Below, one piece after another: positions 33,674-47,178 of a DNA stretch of 64,000 bases; the stretch's first letter is position 1; the number at the start of each line of letters is the position of its first letter. Origin of the DNA: Siphonodentalium dalli (Eukaryota > Mollusca > Scaphopoda > Gadilida > Siphonodentaliidae); NCBI GenBank assembly GCA_032622095.1, contig CP136064.1, positions 140,385,954 to 140,449,953 of the forward strand. The letters run 5' to 3'. The notes beneath the pieces are model-generated. The model made no database searches and was not told where the DNA came from. It worked only from the letters and a program-made list of their open reading frames with translations. Both the position numbers and the translations under genes were made by a program.

Positions 33674-34083
33674 TTTTGCAGACGGCTGGTAAAAAACTGG
33701 ACTCAAATTATTCCGCATGCTCTGCTCCTTCTACTTCATCTCCTCGTCGAGCGAGATCCTCATCTATCAATCGGAGTCTTATGGCCAAATCAGAGACAAC
33801 TAACGAAGAAAAGAAACGAGAATCAACCATCGCTATTGACACTACCACTAAATGCACGACGAAAAGTTCGACTTCCAAGAGCCCTGATGTGAAAACACGA
33901 GCAACGAGTTTAAGCTCCTCCTGTACACATTCACAGCAGGTAAACTGTGTAGTTTGTTACAACCCATATACCACACAGAAAGCACCGTCATGTGGTAAAA
34001 TGGCCTTCAATTGTATGGACATTAAATGTGAATCACCCTTGCGTACTAGTCCTAAACTACACCAAGTAACATTGTTATGGTGA
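33674..34083 (+). CDS. Possible exon, Ser/Thr-rich with a Cys cluster
   Basis: An open frame follows a good splice acceptor (ctttcgttgcag at about 33662-33673). The peptide is basic and Ser/Thr-rich (TTKCTTKSSTSKSPDVKTRA), then has a Cys cluster CVVCYNPYTTQKAPSCGK followed by two more Cys, and stops at 34083. It could be a terminal exon of an unknown gene or a chance ORF. No homologue is recognised. Confidence 0.25.
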
Positions 34084-35240
34084 AAACAATAATAATAGTT
34101 ATTGTTAGTATAGATTTGACAGGAAAAATACCATATATTTCTTAGTTACACGATTGGTAACTTTGCTAGGGTCATACCCGAAATACAAAAATGTGACTTA
34201 TATTATGGTAATTTTAACAAACGAAACTACGACATGTAGCACTTTTATGGTGAAAACAATTATAATAGTGTTTGTGTGAGTATAACCAGAATATGGCACA
34301 AATTTATTTTCACATGGGTACAATTATATGTTATGCTCCATTGCCAGTTCCGACATTCAGAACGGAGATCAGAATTGAGGAGTTTTGCACGAATCGGCCA
34401 AACGGGAATTCAACGTGAGATTTGAACTGTTGTTGCTTATATTTAATATGAGACATGACCACACTCGTTATATAAGCCACTAACACACACAGATAGATAT
34501 AGAAGTCACACTATATAATATGAAGAACATGGGGCAAGCCCCAATATGTTATCCGTGGACCTATAGCCCACAATAGTTAGGTAAACTGAAAGACATATCA
34601 AAATGTTCGTCTTGATACAGCCGATACCATCAGTGTTGCCTTTCCGGGTTAGGTTGTACGATTTTCTATTGTTGGGGTAGAATCTCCCCTTTTCTAAATA
34701 AAAATGGTGAAAACTGGAATCGGCCTTAAAATCGTTCATTTTGGTATATTTTTGTGGTTGTTACTTTATTGAAATAACTAGTTAAAATTAATTGGTTGTT
34801 TTGATGGTTGCTACAATGATATTTTCATCTCTTTGTCCACAAATACATTTTTTGGTGTAAAATCGACGTTTTTTGCTAAAAAAGCGGTGAAATTTATGAT
34901 TTTTGTCCTCCAAAATAAAACAAATATCAATATAATATCAAAACCCATCTGAATTAAATAATATCTACCCGCTTCAAGTATCTAGCCAATATATCTATAT
35001 CCTTACATATTTTTGTGAACGAATTTACGAGTTTAATTCTAATAAAATATGGTTTCCATGGAAACGATTTGTGATAACCGCGAACGGGAACCGTCCTTTA
35101 TTCATAAAATAGCTTATATATTATGGTGTGGAATGATTCTGTGCCAAAACTGTTGTCAAGAAGAAGACAACAGACAAAAGAACCCCATACATGTAAGTCT
35201 GCATTATTGTGTACTAATAACTTGCTTACACTTACACATT
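34084..35240. other. No gene seen
   Basis: AT-rich intergenic sequence with a weakly repeated phrase (tatggtgaaaacaat near 34077 and 34248). Confidence 0.4.
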
Positions 35241-35475
35241 TTACACGATATCTCGGGTGGGGCAAGTTTTCTGGCCAGCGCCTTGGGAGGGGATGTGCTG
35301 TCCATTTTACACGATATCTCAGGTGGGGCAAGTTTTCTGGCCAGCGCCTTGGGAGGGGATGTGCTGTCCATTTTTTCACGATATCTTGGTGGGGCAAGTT
35401 ACCGGTATCTTGTCAGCATTGGGAGGGGGAGTGCTGTCCATTTTTCACGATATCTCGGGTGGGGCAAGTTATCTT
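35241..35475. repeat. GATATC minisatellite, cluster 1
   Basis: About four units of 60-70 bp with the core cacgatatctcgggtggggc, then aagttttctggccagcgcc and ttgggaggggatgtgctgtc. Units start near 35243, 35309, 35376 and 35447. Non-coding: the ORFs here simply repeat with the units. Confidence 0.85.
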
Positions 35476-35709
35476 GCCAGATCAGGAAAAGATAGTACAA
35501 ACATGTTGCTGGAAGTCTGTTTGGTAATTCCTATGACAACAAACAGTGCACAATATGAGAAATTATAGCATTTCAGATAAACTTGCTTCCATGTTGTAAA
35601 TTGCCACCATGTACTCTCATTCCGCCCCGTACTCTTTTTGGATTTAGCAGAATTGTTCACCCTGTACTCTTATTCCGCACCATATGCTTATTTGGACCCC
35701 AAGAATATA

Positions 35710-35940
35710 TGGTCAGCGCCTTGGGAGGGAATGTGCTGTCCAATTTTTCACGATATCTCGGGTGGGGCATGTTTTCCTTGTCAGCACCCTGGGGATATCC
35801 ATTTTACACGATATCTTGGGTGGGGCAAGTTTTCTGGCCAGCGCATTGGGAGGGCAAGTGCTGTCTATTTTTTCACGATATGTCGGGTGGGCAAGTTTTC
35901 TGGCCAGCGCCTAGGGAGGGGAAGTGCTGCCCAATTTGTT
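35710..35940. repeat. GATATC minisatellite, cluster 2
   Basis: Four more diverged units of the 35241-35475 family (near 35747, 35808, 35872 and the tail at 35905-35940), separated from cluster 1 by about 230 bp of unrelated sequence. Confidence 0.8.
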
Positions 35941-37126
35941 CATGTTTCCGGGTGGAAGAGCCCTTTCCGGAAACGCTTCTATCAAATAGTATTGATTTTA
36001 TTTCGAATTTTCTGGTATAATACATACAATAAAATTATGACTTTTATGACCCGTGAATCGTAGAGAAAGAGCTTTAACTTTATCTGTGATCATATTTGCG
36101 CTTCATAGTGGTCTGTTCTAAAAATAAAAGACATGTCCCACTTGATATAGGAAACTATTGATATAAAATCAATATTAATTGATATAAGCATTTCTGGGCA
36201 GATGTCGTCGACTCATATTTATCATTGTATACCCCCGAAACTATATAACATGTATTTAGCAAGAAATAATCAATCTTTAACCCTTCCATAACGGGAACAT
36301 CCTGAAATGTATTGAAAACCCTGTATCAGTGCATTGTCTTATACATGCAGTCTTCTATAGGGAGCCTCGCATATATAACAAAATAAATTGGCCTAACAAT
36401 ATTTACCTTGACACTGTAAGCCAATACATGTTCTTATATACGTGCGGTTCCCTGTGGGAGACTCGCAAATATAAGAGGATGCACTGACAATTGAGCTTTA
36501 ATACAGTGTACTGCACCAGCACAGAAATGGTTGGTATGTTATTGCCATGTTCATGAAAAATTAAATTTGTTCATTTACGTGACTAGGTTTTATTCGGATA
36601 GATCAACATGCGAATCCTCTGTAGCTGAATAAATGCTTGAACAACGATAACTGTGTCTAATTTGAAACATCTGATAGATTAAAGACATATTATGCACTTG
36701 TTTGGGTGTGTGACACTGATAAATTACTATTCAGGCGCTATGCTGACTGAATGAATGTAGCATTCTACTAATCCGCCAAAAATCTTAAGCAAATCTACCG
36801 TAACACTCCATAGAAAACATCGTCTGAACTACGCGCAATTGTAAATATTTACCTCTTGATTCGGGACGCAACTATCGGCGATAAAATAACGAAAACGATT
36901 TCGCCACCGAGAGTCACGGCATTTAATTAATATATAAGAATGACAATATGTGTTGTCAATTTGGATATAATATTTGTAAAAAATTAAATGCTTTGAGCAA
37001 GATATTATTATCCATTCATATTTGACCACCCTACCGGAGTGTTTCACATCACTTTAACAGCTTTGCCGATTCCCATCATTTGTATGAAATCATATATTTG
37101 AACGTGTCAATGTCTTCTGTTTTCAG
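35941..37126. other. No gene seen
   Basis: AT-rich sequence without supported features; a splice-acceptor-like ttctgttttcag ends it at about 37125. Confidence 0.4.
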
Positions 37127-40100
37127 ATATAGATGAATCAACTGCGACAATGGAAACGATAATGAAGGCAGAATTTTAGATCGCACCTCGGGCAAAAAAG
37201 AAGAGATTGGGGATATTTGATGCGGATAGATGTGTGTTTTGTGATGTGCGATTCCACGATGGTGATACAGTTTCTCAGCCTGATATTTCGAAATTGGACA
37301 AGCTATGCATGGCGTGTGTACAGCGCGATGATAATGTGGGAAGACGTCTGTTGGAACACAAACAACACATTCTTGGTAGAAACGTAAATATTTGTTACCA
37401 CAGAGACTGTCGTGCATCTTACGCTGGTCCTTCTCAATACACCGGTGTGATTCTTCGATCGACACCAGCAACAGCAACAATAATAATGACATTGATTATC
37501 GACATGTATATCACATATCCAGAAGTGTAGTTTCGACTGGAAGAAAAATTGTTTTATATGTGGACAGACCTGCCCAATCCAAAGACAGAATTATTGGTCA
37601 ATGGTTGAAACATCGATCAGTAAGTCATCCACAAGCATGTACTCTCGAATTATGGAAGCTGCTGAAAGGTCAAATGATCACACAATGCTATCTCGACTGT
37701 ACAGTATACCAAATGGAGATCTTGTTGCTATAGAAGCTCGATATCACAGAAAAAAGAACTGTTACCCTAAATATCTTAAGCAAAAAACACTTCAAACGAC
37801 TACATTGGACACAAAGTCATTATCTGCACATGATATGGCATTCACTGAATTCATGGAAGAGATCGTGCCTAATATACATAATAAACATGTGTATTTGCTG
37901 AGCACAATTCATGCACGATTCCTGAGCATACTATCCAAATACACAGATTCATTGTGTTACACTTCTCAAATGTTGAAAGCCAAAATACGCTCAAGATGCG
38001 ACCATATTGAATTCATTCCACAGACACCTATGTCCGACCTTGTTTGTTCGACAGAACTCTCAGTTGGCGATGCATTGCAAAAAGCAAATGAGCTGTTGAA
38101 GGAACCTGGTATAGAAGAAGATCTACACCATCATGTCTCTCCGAATCCAGGTGATGAATCTGTTTTACATGATGCTATCGGACGTCTACGAAAACGGAAT
38201 ATTAGACTCAGTTGAATCAGTGCATGGCGAATACTATTCATCCAGTGAGATGTCAACGGAAGTAATGAAACAGTTTGTTGATCCACTACTATACAAAGCT
38301 TTATGCTGGCTCACAAACGAAGAACTATACAAATCTGGTGATGTTCCTGAAGACGCACTTAATTAAAACTGTTTGACCATGGCTTGTGACCTGACTTCAT
38401 TGGCTTCATCTGTCATGTCACCGAAACATCTTGGACTGGCGGTACATTTACATAACCAGTATGGAAGTAGAAAACTGATAGATATTATGAACAAATTGGG
38501 CTACAGTATTTCATATACAGAGCTCCGCCAATTCATGACATCGTGTGCTGTAAATATCAAGGAGAACCAACAACATTCAACTATATGGTCCTACACTCCT
38601 CCTGAGATTGTTCCTGTGAATTTTGGCGGCTCTTTCACCACTGCTTCTGCAGATAACTGGGACCACAACGAGAGAACGATTGATGGCAAGAAGACGACTC
38701 ATGCGATGACATGCATCATTGCTCAGAGACAAGAGGCAGTTGTGGCACAGACTTTGAGGCTGAAACGACTCTCCGATCGATGCTATAACAACCTCTCTTT
38801 CGTTGATGGTGATTTAGCAAGTGTCTTGATTTATAAGAAGCCTTCTCTCCGACCAGAACCAGTGCTTATTCCCTTAGTGAATGTTTAATGAGATTCTGCC
38901 TAAGAGGAATGCGGACGTTCGTGCAATGCAATTGCACAATTTAATGTACGACATATCGCGAAGTTCTGTTTTTCATTCGACAACTGAACAAGAACTATTA
39001 CCATGGAGTCCATTCCAGGCAAAGTGTCAATCAAGGCAGGATGACAGTCACAAGTCAGACAAACGAATCACTACCGTGGCATATACACTGATAACATTGG
39101 CAAAGCCAACTGACTTTGCCACCATATACACAGTGATGCTACGAATAAAGGAAGTCATACACAAGGCAGGACAGGAGCATGTCCCTATATTCTTTGACAT
39201 GCCTCTATTCCTCTCCAGACCCCATACATCACAATAATCACACAAGTTCCTTGAAGAGGTTGTTGGCGTTAAGCAGAATTTGTCTCTAGAACATCATGAG
39301 GCAGGGAATGCATCCAAAAAAGATGGGGCGAAGACGTGAAGAAAATTGGCCGATTATTTGATGGTCCATTTATTGACCCCTTCAATCTTTCTGATCCTCA
39401 TGACTCTCTTGTCAATATTTCCACCGGCGTTATAGCACCACCATCAGTAGAGAGCAGCATGATAAACATATTAAGTATTGGCGAGATACTGGCAGAGACT
39501 TTCGTCAAAGAACGGTTGGCTGGGTCAAGAACTAAGAGTTTATACGACCGTATGAGTAAATCGCCAGTAAAAACGATGACTGAAATGAAGAAACCGGTCA
39601 AAGTGAAAGATAGGTCCATTAGGATTGATGCACAATTAATGTATCTCCGTCTACTGGCTGTCAATGCAAAGAAGACAGTTCCACTTGCTAGGCTGATGTC
39701 CTTCGAAAATGAACCCATTCCAACAAGTATTTTTAAAGAAGATGGGTCTTACATGCAATGTCAGAAATCACAGTTGATTTTTGCCTAGAGAAATCTATTG
39801 CAGATAGTGAAACCACTAAGACCACAATCACAGAATGTGATAGATTGATCATAGACGGCCATACTATCATACAAATGTTAGCATCCAATGCTTTCTCTCC
39901 AAGGCGTACATTTGCGGGTCTGGCTCAACAGTTCTGGCAGCATGTATTTAATATGGGCAGAGTATCGGAAGAAATTCATGTTGTTTTCGATAATTATCCT
40001 GAAAATAGCACAAAAGATATCACAAGAGAGAAGCGGATTTCGCCGACACGCGGAAACCGACAGGTCATCCGGAAGGATATTCTTTTACCTGCTAATATGA

Positions 40101-41162
40101 AAAGGTTTCTATCCAATGGAACCAACAAGTCAGCTCTAGCCCAGTTATATCGAGAGATGTTGCTGGCAGAAGATATCAGAGGAACGATACAGCAGGATCA
40201 ACAAATTCTTGTTAGCGGGGGTACAGATGATACAGTCATTATAGTGACACAGTCTTCGACAACATCAGTTGACCAGCTGTTCTCTAAACAAGATACCCGC
40301 ATGATTCTCCATGCTGCATGGACCAGTGCGGAGGCTAAACAGGTGGATACAATCGTGATTTCTAGTTCTGATACTGATGTTCTGTTGCTGCTCGTTCATC
40401 ATTTCGAGAAGATTCCAACTCAGAAATTGTATTTTCTTACAGGAAGAAACACTACATACACACTGACTTCCAGATATATCCCTGTACATGAGATTTGTAA
40501 AACACTGACAACCCACGAACGAGAATTGCTGATGACTTTATATTGCTTGACTGGGTGCGACACGATAAGCTCCTTCTTTGGATACGACAAGAAGATAATG
40601 TTCCGACTTCTTCGACAGTATGCTATAATGGGAAAAGATGTTCTTTCTGGTATTACGGCACAAGGTGCGACAGATTTAACAGATCAGCAGGTATCCACAT
40701 GTACAAAATTTGTAGCTGAAATGTATGGTGGAAAATGTTGTGACTCACTCAATGACTTGAGATATCAGAAGATCGCAGAGAAGCCCTCGATTCAGGAAAA
40801 GAAGCTACCACCAACTGACGATAGCTTCAAACTTCATCTCCCGCGGTGTGTCTATCAGCTGAAGATTTGGCGTCAATGCACACAAGCTCAGTTACCAGAT
40901 ATCATCCTACACGAGCATGGATTCGTTATTGACAGCACAGCTAACTGCATTATTCCTAATATGATGACTCAACCACCAGCCCCACCAGAGCTGCTAAATG
41001 ACATAGTTTGTGATTGTGAGGATGACTTCATCTTCCTGTAGCTGCAAAAACAATGAACAGCCATGCACAAGAGCCTGTCGATGCAGTGATGGTGATATCA
41101 AATGCTGTAATGCATATACATGCACAGAGACAATTATGGATGACACAGAGCCCGAGAACTAA
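37127..41162 (+). pseudogene. Degenerate copy of an uncharacterised invertebrate family with zinc-binding N-terminus and PIN/FEN-like nuclease domain
   Basis: At least seven frame changes or stops cut a plus-strand protein into pieces. Near 37220: DADRCVFCDVRFHDGD, then CYHRDCRASY (zinc-binding style). Near 37529: FDWKKNCFICGQTCP, leading to ARYHRKKNCYPKYL. 38373-39237: NQYGSRKLIDIMNKLGYSIS, ITTVAYTLITLAKPTDF, HVPIFFDM. 39336-39788: RLFDGPFIDPFNLSDPHDSL, MYLRLLAVNAKKTVPLARLM. 39758-41041: the nuclease-like part with DRLIIDGHTIIQM, DTRMILHAAW, SSSDTDVLLLLVHHFE and LTGCDTISSF, whose spaced acidic residues match a PIN/FEN active-site plan. A Cys-rich tail (CSCKNNEQPCTRACRC) follows in another frame. 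A central block is missing between 39237 and 39240. I recall this family as numerous in invertebrate genomes; its function is unknown to me. Confidence 0.75.
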
Positions 41163-41237
41163 AACATGAACTATGTACGGAGAAATATACTTTGTATGCT
41201 AACATATAAATTATTATCAAATTCCGTGCGTACAAAA

Positions 41238-41298
41238 ATGGACGCCTCCCCACCAATACTTAATTCTAGTATTAAGTATCAGTGGAGGTTGTGTCCAT
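41238..41298. repeat. Imperfect hairpin
   Basis: atggacgcctccccaccaat and the complement of cagtggaggttgtgtccat surround aatacttaattctagtatt. A short inverted repeat just downstream of the nuclease-family pseudogene; possibly an element end. Confidence 0.5.
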
Positions 41299-41684
41299 GT
41301 TTGTTCCGTGGACACGTGTGTTATCCTTTTCGTATTTAAATTTGTGCAGTACTATTTTAGGCTCACATATCAGTGCGCGAATTTAAAACAGAATGAAACG
41401 ACTGAAACGGGAAATCTGTATTTTTTTATCAATCAACATGTACATTTCAAAGTGATATTTCTGAATATTAACTTCACAAATAACTACAGTTAACAGTTAT
41501 ATTGTGTGTGTGCTATATCTTGGCGGTAATTAAATCTACTCCCAGAACCGATTAAGAACCATAAATACATGTTGTTCGTCATCGGATATATTGTTTTACG
41601 CAAATAATGTTGTCAGTTTAAAATTCGCGCATTTAAAACTGAGCGAAAAAAAATAGAGTGCAAATTTAAATACGAATATATAGA

Positions 41685-41832
41685 GGATCTACAACGAGTC
41701 CCCAGTTTATAGCGGAATTTACAAAACGAGTCCAGTAAATTAGGTCTGGACCGAGCCTTTGGCGAGGTCCAGACCTAATTTAGTGGACGAGTTTTGTAAT
41801 TTCCGCTATAAACTGGGGACGAGTTGTAGATT
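41685..41832. repeat. Short fold-back palindrome
   Basis: Near-perfect arms of about 68 bp around ccgagcctttggcgagg; the ends read atctacaacgagtcccc and its complement. Same architecture and size as 401-544, different arm sequence. Confidence 0.75.
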
Positions 41833-44800
41833 CTATTTATTACATGACCCAAAACACCGACAAAACATACTTAAATCGACAAATGTGACGCGAAATTAAC
41901 GTCGGCTTCTATAAGGCATGCGATGACGTTTCACGTAACTATTCGTCATTTTCCCGCGTAACGAAATAGTCCCAGATAAATACAGACTTTTTAGCGCATT
42001 TAATGGCGTATATTTAATGACATAACTTTTCAAACTCTTCATTCGTAATAGTTTGTTGGAAAAATATTGGAAGCCATAGTATTTTGAGACGTAGCGTACG
42101 GAATGTTAACAGGTCGACAAACCGGAAGTCAAAGGTCACCTGGGACTATTTCCTGTTATTAAACGAACGTTTAATATCACAATTTATAGAATGGGTTTAT
42201 TGAATGGAATAAGGGTAGGATCATGTAATAAAAAGGTATATACGATTTAGATCAGCATACATCAGAAAATATGTTGACTTAAAATTCCTATTTTTTAATT
42301 AAATATAAACAAAATTCACCATTTTTTTTCCGCTCAAAATACTGATTAATTGGTGGCATTTATTGCTATTTTCTTTATAAAAATAGTACAAATTGATATT
42401 ATTTCATGTTTCCCTTTCCATACGTTATTTAGAAGAACACTGGGCAAATTTGTTGCGAAATTCCTTTTATCACCCATGTTATCCTATTTTTCTTATAAAT
42501 TAATGACACCAAAATAGCAAATCTGTCTAGAAAACAAAAATAATAAGTATAGATATACAACCCATATGTTCACCATTGATCTTAAAAGCAGATCAAGGAA
42601 TAACTATCGTCAAAATGAAGCAGACGACGTTGAAATTTTACTAAATCCAGATTTCACCGTGTTCATTTCAGAATTTTTTTATTTTTTTTACCATGTATTC
42701 CAGAATTGTCTCATTTTTGCACAATAAGCGATGTTTTTAGCCCAAAAACGAACCCTGTAACATTCCCATACCCATCATTATCTTACATAAATGTGAATAT
42801 GTCCACCCTCTACCGTTCGTTTAATTGACATCCCATGCAAAAATAGATGTAAATGTTATTTAGGCGACTAGATTCCATTTTTCACTGGTTTTATTCACGA
42901 AAAATCTAATTTTCCCCCAAATCAAAAGTCGTACAATATTTCAGAAAAAGGCAACACCGGCATGTTATCTGTTGTATCAATACCGACATTTTGATATATA
43001 ATTCAGTTTGTTACTCTTCCACATGGTTCAATTCGAATAAGTGCCGATTCTACTCCCGCTAATAAATGTGTAGGGCCTGTATAGAAATATAAGGGGATGT
43101 TACGCAGAGAACTGGATTCCAGTTTTAACTGATTTTATTAATTCAAAACAAATTACCCTGGTAACCATGTAACCTGCGTTATTCAAACAACGCCTTGGTA
43201 TTTTTATTACCTACATCTTAGTTATTTTTTAACAAATGAAACTTGGAATTTTTATAAAATGGCACGAATTAATGATGCATTTCATGTTGTGGTGGATTCC
43301 AGAATTCTCTAATTTTTCACCCCAAAAACGGGTTTTACCCCCAAAACGAACCCTAGAACATCGACATACTCCGAAATTCTCTCACAAAATTTGAACACGT
43401 CCATCCTCTATAGATTAGTTGTGTTCCCATCTAAAAATAGATGTAAATGTTATTTAGGCCACTGGATTCCATTTTTCACTGGTTTGATTCACGAAAATGA
43501 CTGTTTTACCCAAAAATAAGAAATCGTACAACACTACATGAAAAGGCAACACTGGTACATTATCCGCTGTATCAATACGGACATTTTGATATATATAATT
43601 CAGTTTGTTACTCTTCCACATGGTTGAACTCGAAAAATAAGGCCCAATTCCGGTCCCAGCTGCTCTACTATTGATCTTTTGATTGAAAATGTGATTTTTA
43701 TTCAAAAATTGACCAAAATATTGCATTTTCATGCGCGGCACGAATACCAGATTTTTTCAAGCATGGTCACCTATGTTGGTTCAAGGCCTCTGCCTTCCAA
43801 CATCAATGTGAATAAATTTCAAACTTTCGCCGTTTACAATTCCAGAAAATCAATTTTTAATGCAGATGACAAATTTTGGGTGCTAAAAAATTGACCCAGT
43901 ATCTAGAGCCACTGTTTCGCAGAAAACGCTACTGCTGTCTATGGGTGGGATCAATGTCACTTGCACTTAATTTTTTCATCAGTCTAGAACACCTTATAAA
44001 ATTACACAAATTTATATCCCACCTTGTCTCAATATACATACCACATGAATGGTGCCAGAAACCACTAGCACTTTATATCTATAAAATCACCCCTACTGAT
44101 AATTCGAAACTGTGGAGTGTCACCTTAAGAGATATGCAATATCATTTTCCGGTCATCGGGACTACATAACCATATATGTGGAGTCATGCCGATTAAAATG
44201 ATATATGACACCCCATGTATTACTTCAATTATTAGAAATTATAATAGTTGGGGTTTTATGGTCACCCCCATACTTTTGCCCCATTTTGTTAAATTTCAAA
44301 GCCAATGACGTCATGTTTAACGTACTGGCTAAATAGGAATATTCCACCACTAATTGAAGCTTGATAATGTTATAAAATGTTAAAATGCAGATAATAAATT
44401 ACTTCAGAATGCTTTTTTTCTTTAATAATCATGTTACATCATAATAATTCATGGCAGTGCTATGTTAATACATATATTCCCCAAAACACTGATTGGGTTC
44501 AGGCCTGATTCAATATAAAGAGAAACCCATTTAAAGTATCTAAGACTGTGACATCACATAAACAATATGTTGTCAAGTGAAACACAGCTTGGACAACAAA
44601 ACTAGATTAATCGCAGTCATTGATAAGCTTTAAATTTAATATTCTGATAATTTCATTGTGTTGCGCCTTGTTAAATTTAGTTTTTTCAGCTATAAGACAT
44701 GATGCAATGCAGACACACATGTAAATGATGTTGTCTATGCTGTATCAGCTAACTGCATTGTCAGTTTGATACTTGCAACATACATGATTGAGAGAGAAAT

Positions 44801-45950
44801 GAAGGAACTTCTGGAATTAGTTGAATTATTTGGATGTCTCCTCAGTCTGCCTGATGCTGCCTCTGATAATAAATAGCTGTTATGATTATTAAAAACTGGC
44901 AGATGTATTGTGATTATCTAGGGGTAACAGCATATACTGACAATGACCCCCCCCCCCCATTTACCCAATATTCTTGACATGGTCTTGGTTAATGCAATGT
45001 CCACCGTTCTAACACCCCCACCCCCACTGTCACTGGGCACAAAATCTTATGTGTGGATGAAAACTCAAAAAATTTAACACTTATATAGATCTTTTTCATA
45101 AATACTAAAGTAGATTCACACAGACACTTGCACCAGAATGTTGAACTTGATTTGTATGAAGTTATATGGATTGTCACTAAACACACACCAAATCTTGGCA
45201 AGTGATATTGGTCACCCCCATCCAATAGCCAGTCTACACTACTTTAGTAAAGTTTGCAACTAATATGGGCTATATGGTAAAAGGAAACACATATTATAAA
45301 CTTTTTCCCTTGGATGGGATATTTTACACAAATGAGCTTTAGTTAGTGAATTAAAGTAAATTAAATGACAACAATGGTGATTTTAGGCAGATCTTTAAGG
45401 TGACACTCCACAGTTTCAACAGGTAGGGGCCCAGAAATAGGGGCCCATAGATTCATTGAAATCTATCTGGATTATGATCCCAAACCATATATACAATATA
45501 TATATGCCTGAAATGAGTGCAAAATAGGCATTCAGAGTTTGATACATTTGCATAATATATGGGCTATCAAGAGTTTTGGCCCTTGATCTTTTGATTGAAA
45601 ATGTGATTTTTATTCATAAAATGACCAAAATATTGCATTTTCATGCCCGGCACGAATACCAGATATTTTCAAGCATGGTCACCTATGTTGGTTCAAAGGC
45701 CTCTGCCTTCCAACATCAATGTGAAAAAATTTCAAAATTTCACCGTTTACAATTCCAGAAAATCAATTTTTAATGCAGATGACAAATTTTGGGTACTAAA
45801 ATATTGACCCAGTATCTAGAGCCACTGTTTCGCAGAAAACGCTACTGCTGTCTATCTATCATCTATGGGTGGGATCAAGGTCACTTGCACTTAATTTTTT
45901 CATCAGTCTAAAACACCTTATGAAATTACACAAATTCATATCCCACCTTA
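41833..45950. repeat. Non-coding region with diverged direct duplications
   Basis: No gene seen. Two duplicated blocks: about 42720-43080 resembles 43320-43640 (shared atagatgtaaatgttatttagg and ttcactggttt), and about 43670-44030 resembles 45585-45950 (shared gatcttttgattgaaaatgt and tcaagcatggtcacctatgtt). Copies differ at many positions, so they are old. A run of 13 C lies at about 44947. Confidence 0.6.
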
Positions 45951-46506
45951 TCTCATATATATTTTGAAGACCTCTGTCTGTGTGTATGTTTGTTTGTTTG
46001 TTTGTTTGTTTGTCTGTCTGTCTGTCATTTATACAAATCTACGATTCTCGACCGATCGGGACGAAACTTGGTACGTGTGTGTAGTTTGACCAGGCGGTGA
46101 ACGTTGTCGTATTGGCGAGCCCGTGCGGCGCCCGCTTCGCGCATGCGCAGACGAGATCTCGGAAACGGGTGGAGCTATCGACTTGAAATTTGCTATGTGA
46201 ATGTATCTTGCCCCGGATACGAATTTTATCGGGTCGCCGAGACCGTGCGACGCCAGCTTCGCGCATGCGCAGACGAGATATCTGAAACGGGTGGAGCTAT
46301 CGACTTGAAATTTGGTATGTGAATGTATCTTGCCCCGGATACGAATTGTATCGGGTCGCCGAACCCGTGCGACGCCAGTTTCGCGCATGCGCAGACCAGA
46401 TCTCGGAAACGGGTAGAGCTATCGGCTTGAAATTTGGTTTTTGAATAGCCCGGACAAAAAAATTTGGTTTTTGAATAGCCCGGACAACGTCGGGCTCATC
46501 GGCTAG
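45951..46506 (+). mobile_element. Helitron-like non-autonomous element, copy 1
   Basis: The 5' end is TCTCATATATATTTTGAAGA after a host A. The 3' end has a hairpin (AGCCCG, 8-base loop, CGGGCT) followed by catcgg and CTAG, then T. TC start, CTAG end, subterminal hairpin and A/T insertion are Helitron hallmarks. Inside are (GTTT)n, a conserved lead (cgattctcgaccgatcggg) and about three 122-bp minisatellite units. There is no Rep/helicase ORF. Copy 2 follows immediately. Confidence 0.75.
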
Positions 46507-47178
46507 TCTCATATATATTTTGAAGACCTCTGTCTGTATGTTTGCATGTTTGTCTGTATGTTTGTATGTTTGTCATTTATACAAATCTACGATTCTCGAC
46601 CGATCGGGACGAAACTTGGTACGTGTGTGTAGTTTGACCAGGCGGTGGACGTTGTCGTATTGGCGGGCCCGTGCGGCGCCCGCTTCACGCATGCGCAGAC
46701 GAGATCTCGGAAACGGGTGGAGCTATCGACTTGAAATTTGGTATGTGAATGTATCTTGCCCCGGATACGAATTTTATCGGGTCGCCGAACCCGTGCGACG
46801 CCAGCTTCGCGCATGCGCAGACGAGATCTCGGAAACGGGTGGAGCTATCGACTTGAAATTTGGTATGTGAATGTATCTTGCCCCGGATACGAATTTTATC
46901 GGGTCGCCGAGCCCGTGCGACGCCAGATTCGCGCATGCGCAGACGAGATCTCGGAAACGGGTGGAGCTATCGACTTGAAATTTGGTATGTGAATGTATCT
47001 TGCCCCGAATACGAATTTTATCGGGTCGCCGAGCCCGTGCGACGCCAGCTTCGCGCATGCGCAGACCAGATCTCGGAAACGGGTATAGCTATCGACTTGA
47101 AATCGTCGGGCTGGGTAGAGCTATCGACTTGAAATTTGGTTTTTGAATAGCCCGGACAACGTCGGGCTCATCGGCTAG
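46507..47178 (+). mobile_element. Helitron-like element, copy 2 (head-to-tail)
   Basis: Begins with the same TCTCATATATATTTTGAAG exactly after the CTAG of copy 1 and ends with its own hairpin and CTAG at 47175-47178. It contains four to five 122-bp units (gcgcatgcgcagacgagatc, gtggagctatcgacttgaaa, gtatcttgccccggatacga). ORFs in the units come from the repeat period and are not supported genes. Confidence 0.75.

Noticed and set aside
35049-35568. Overlapping plus-strand ORFs with glycine-rich repeats (GGASFLASALGG)
   Set aside because: All three frames repeat with the GATATC minisatellite; this is period-driven.
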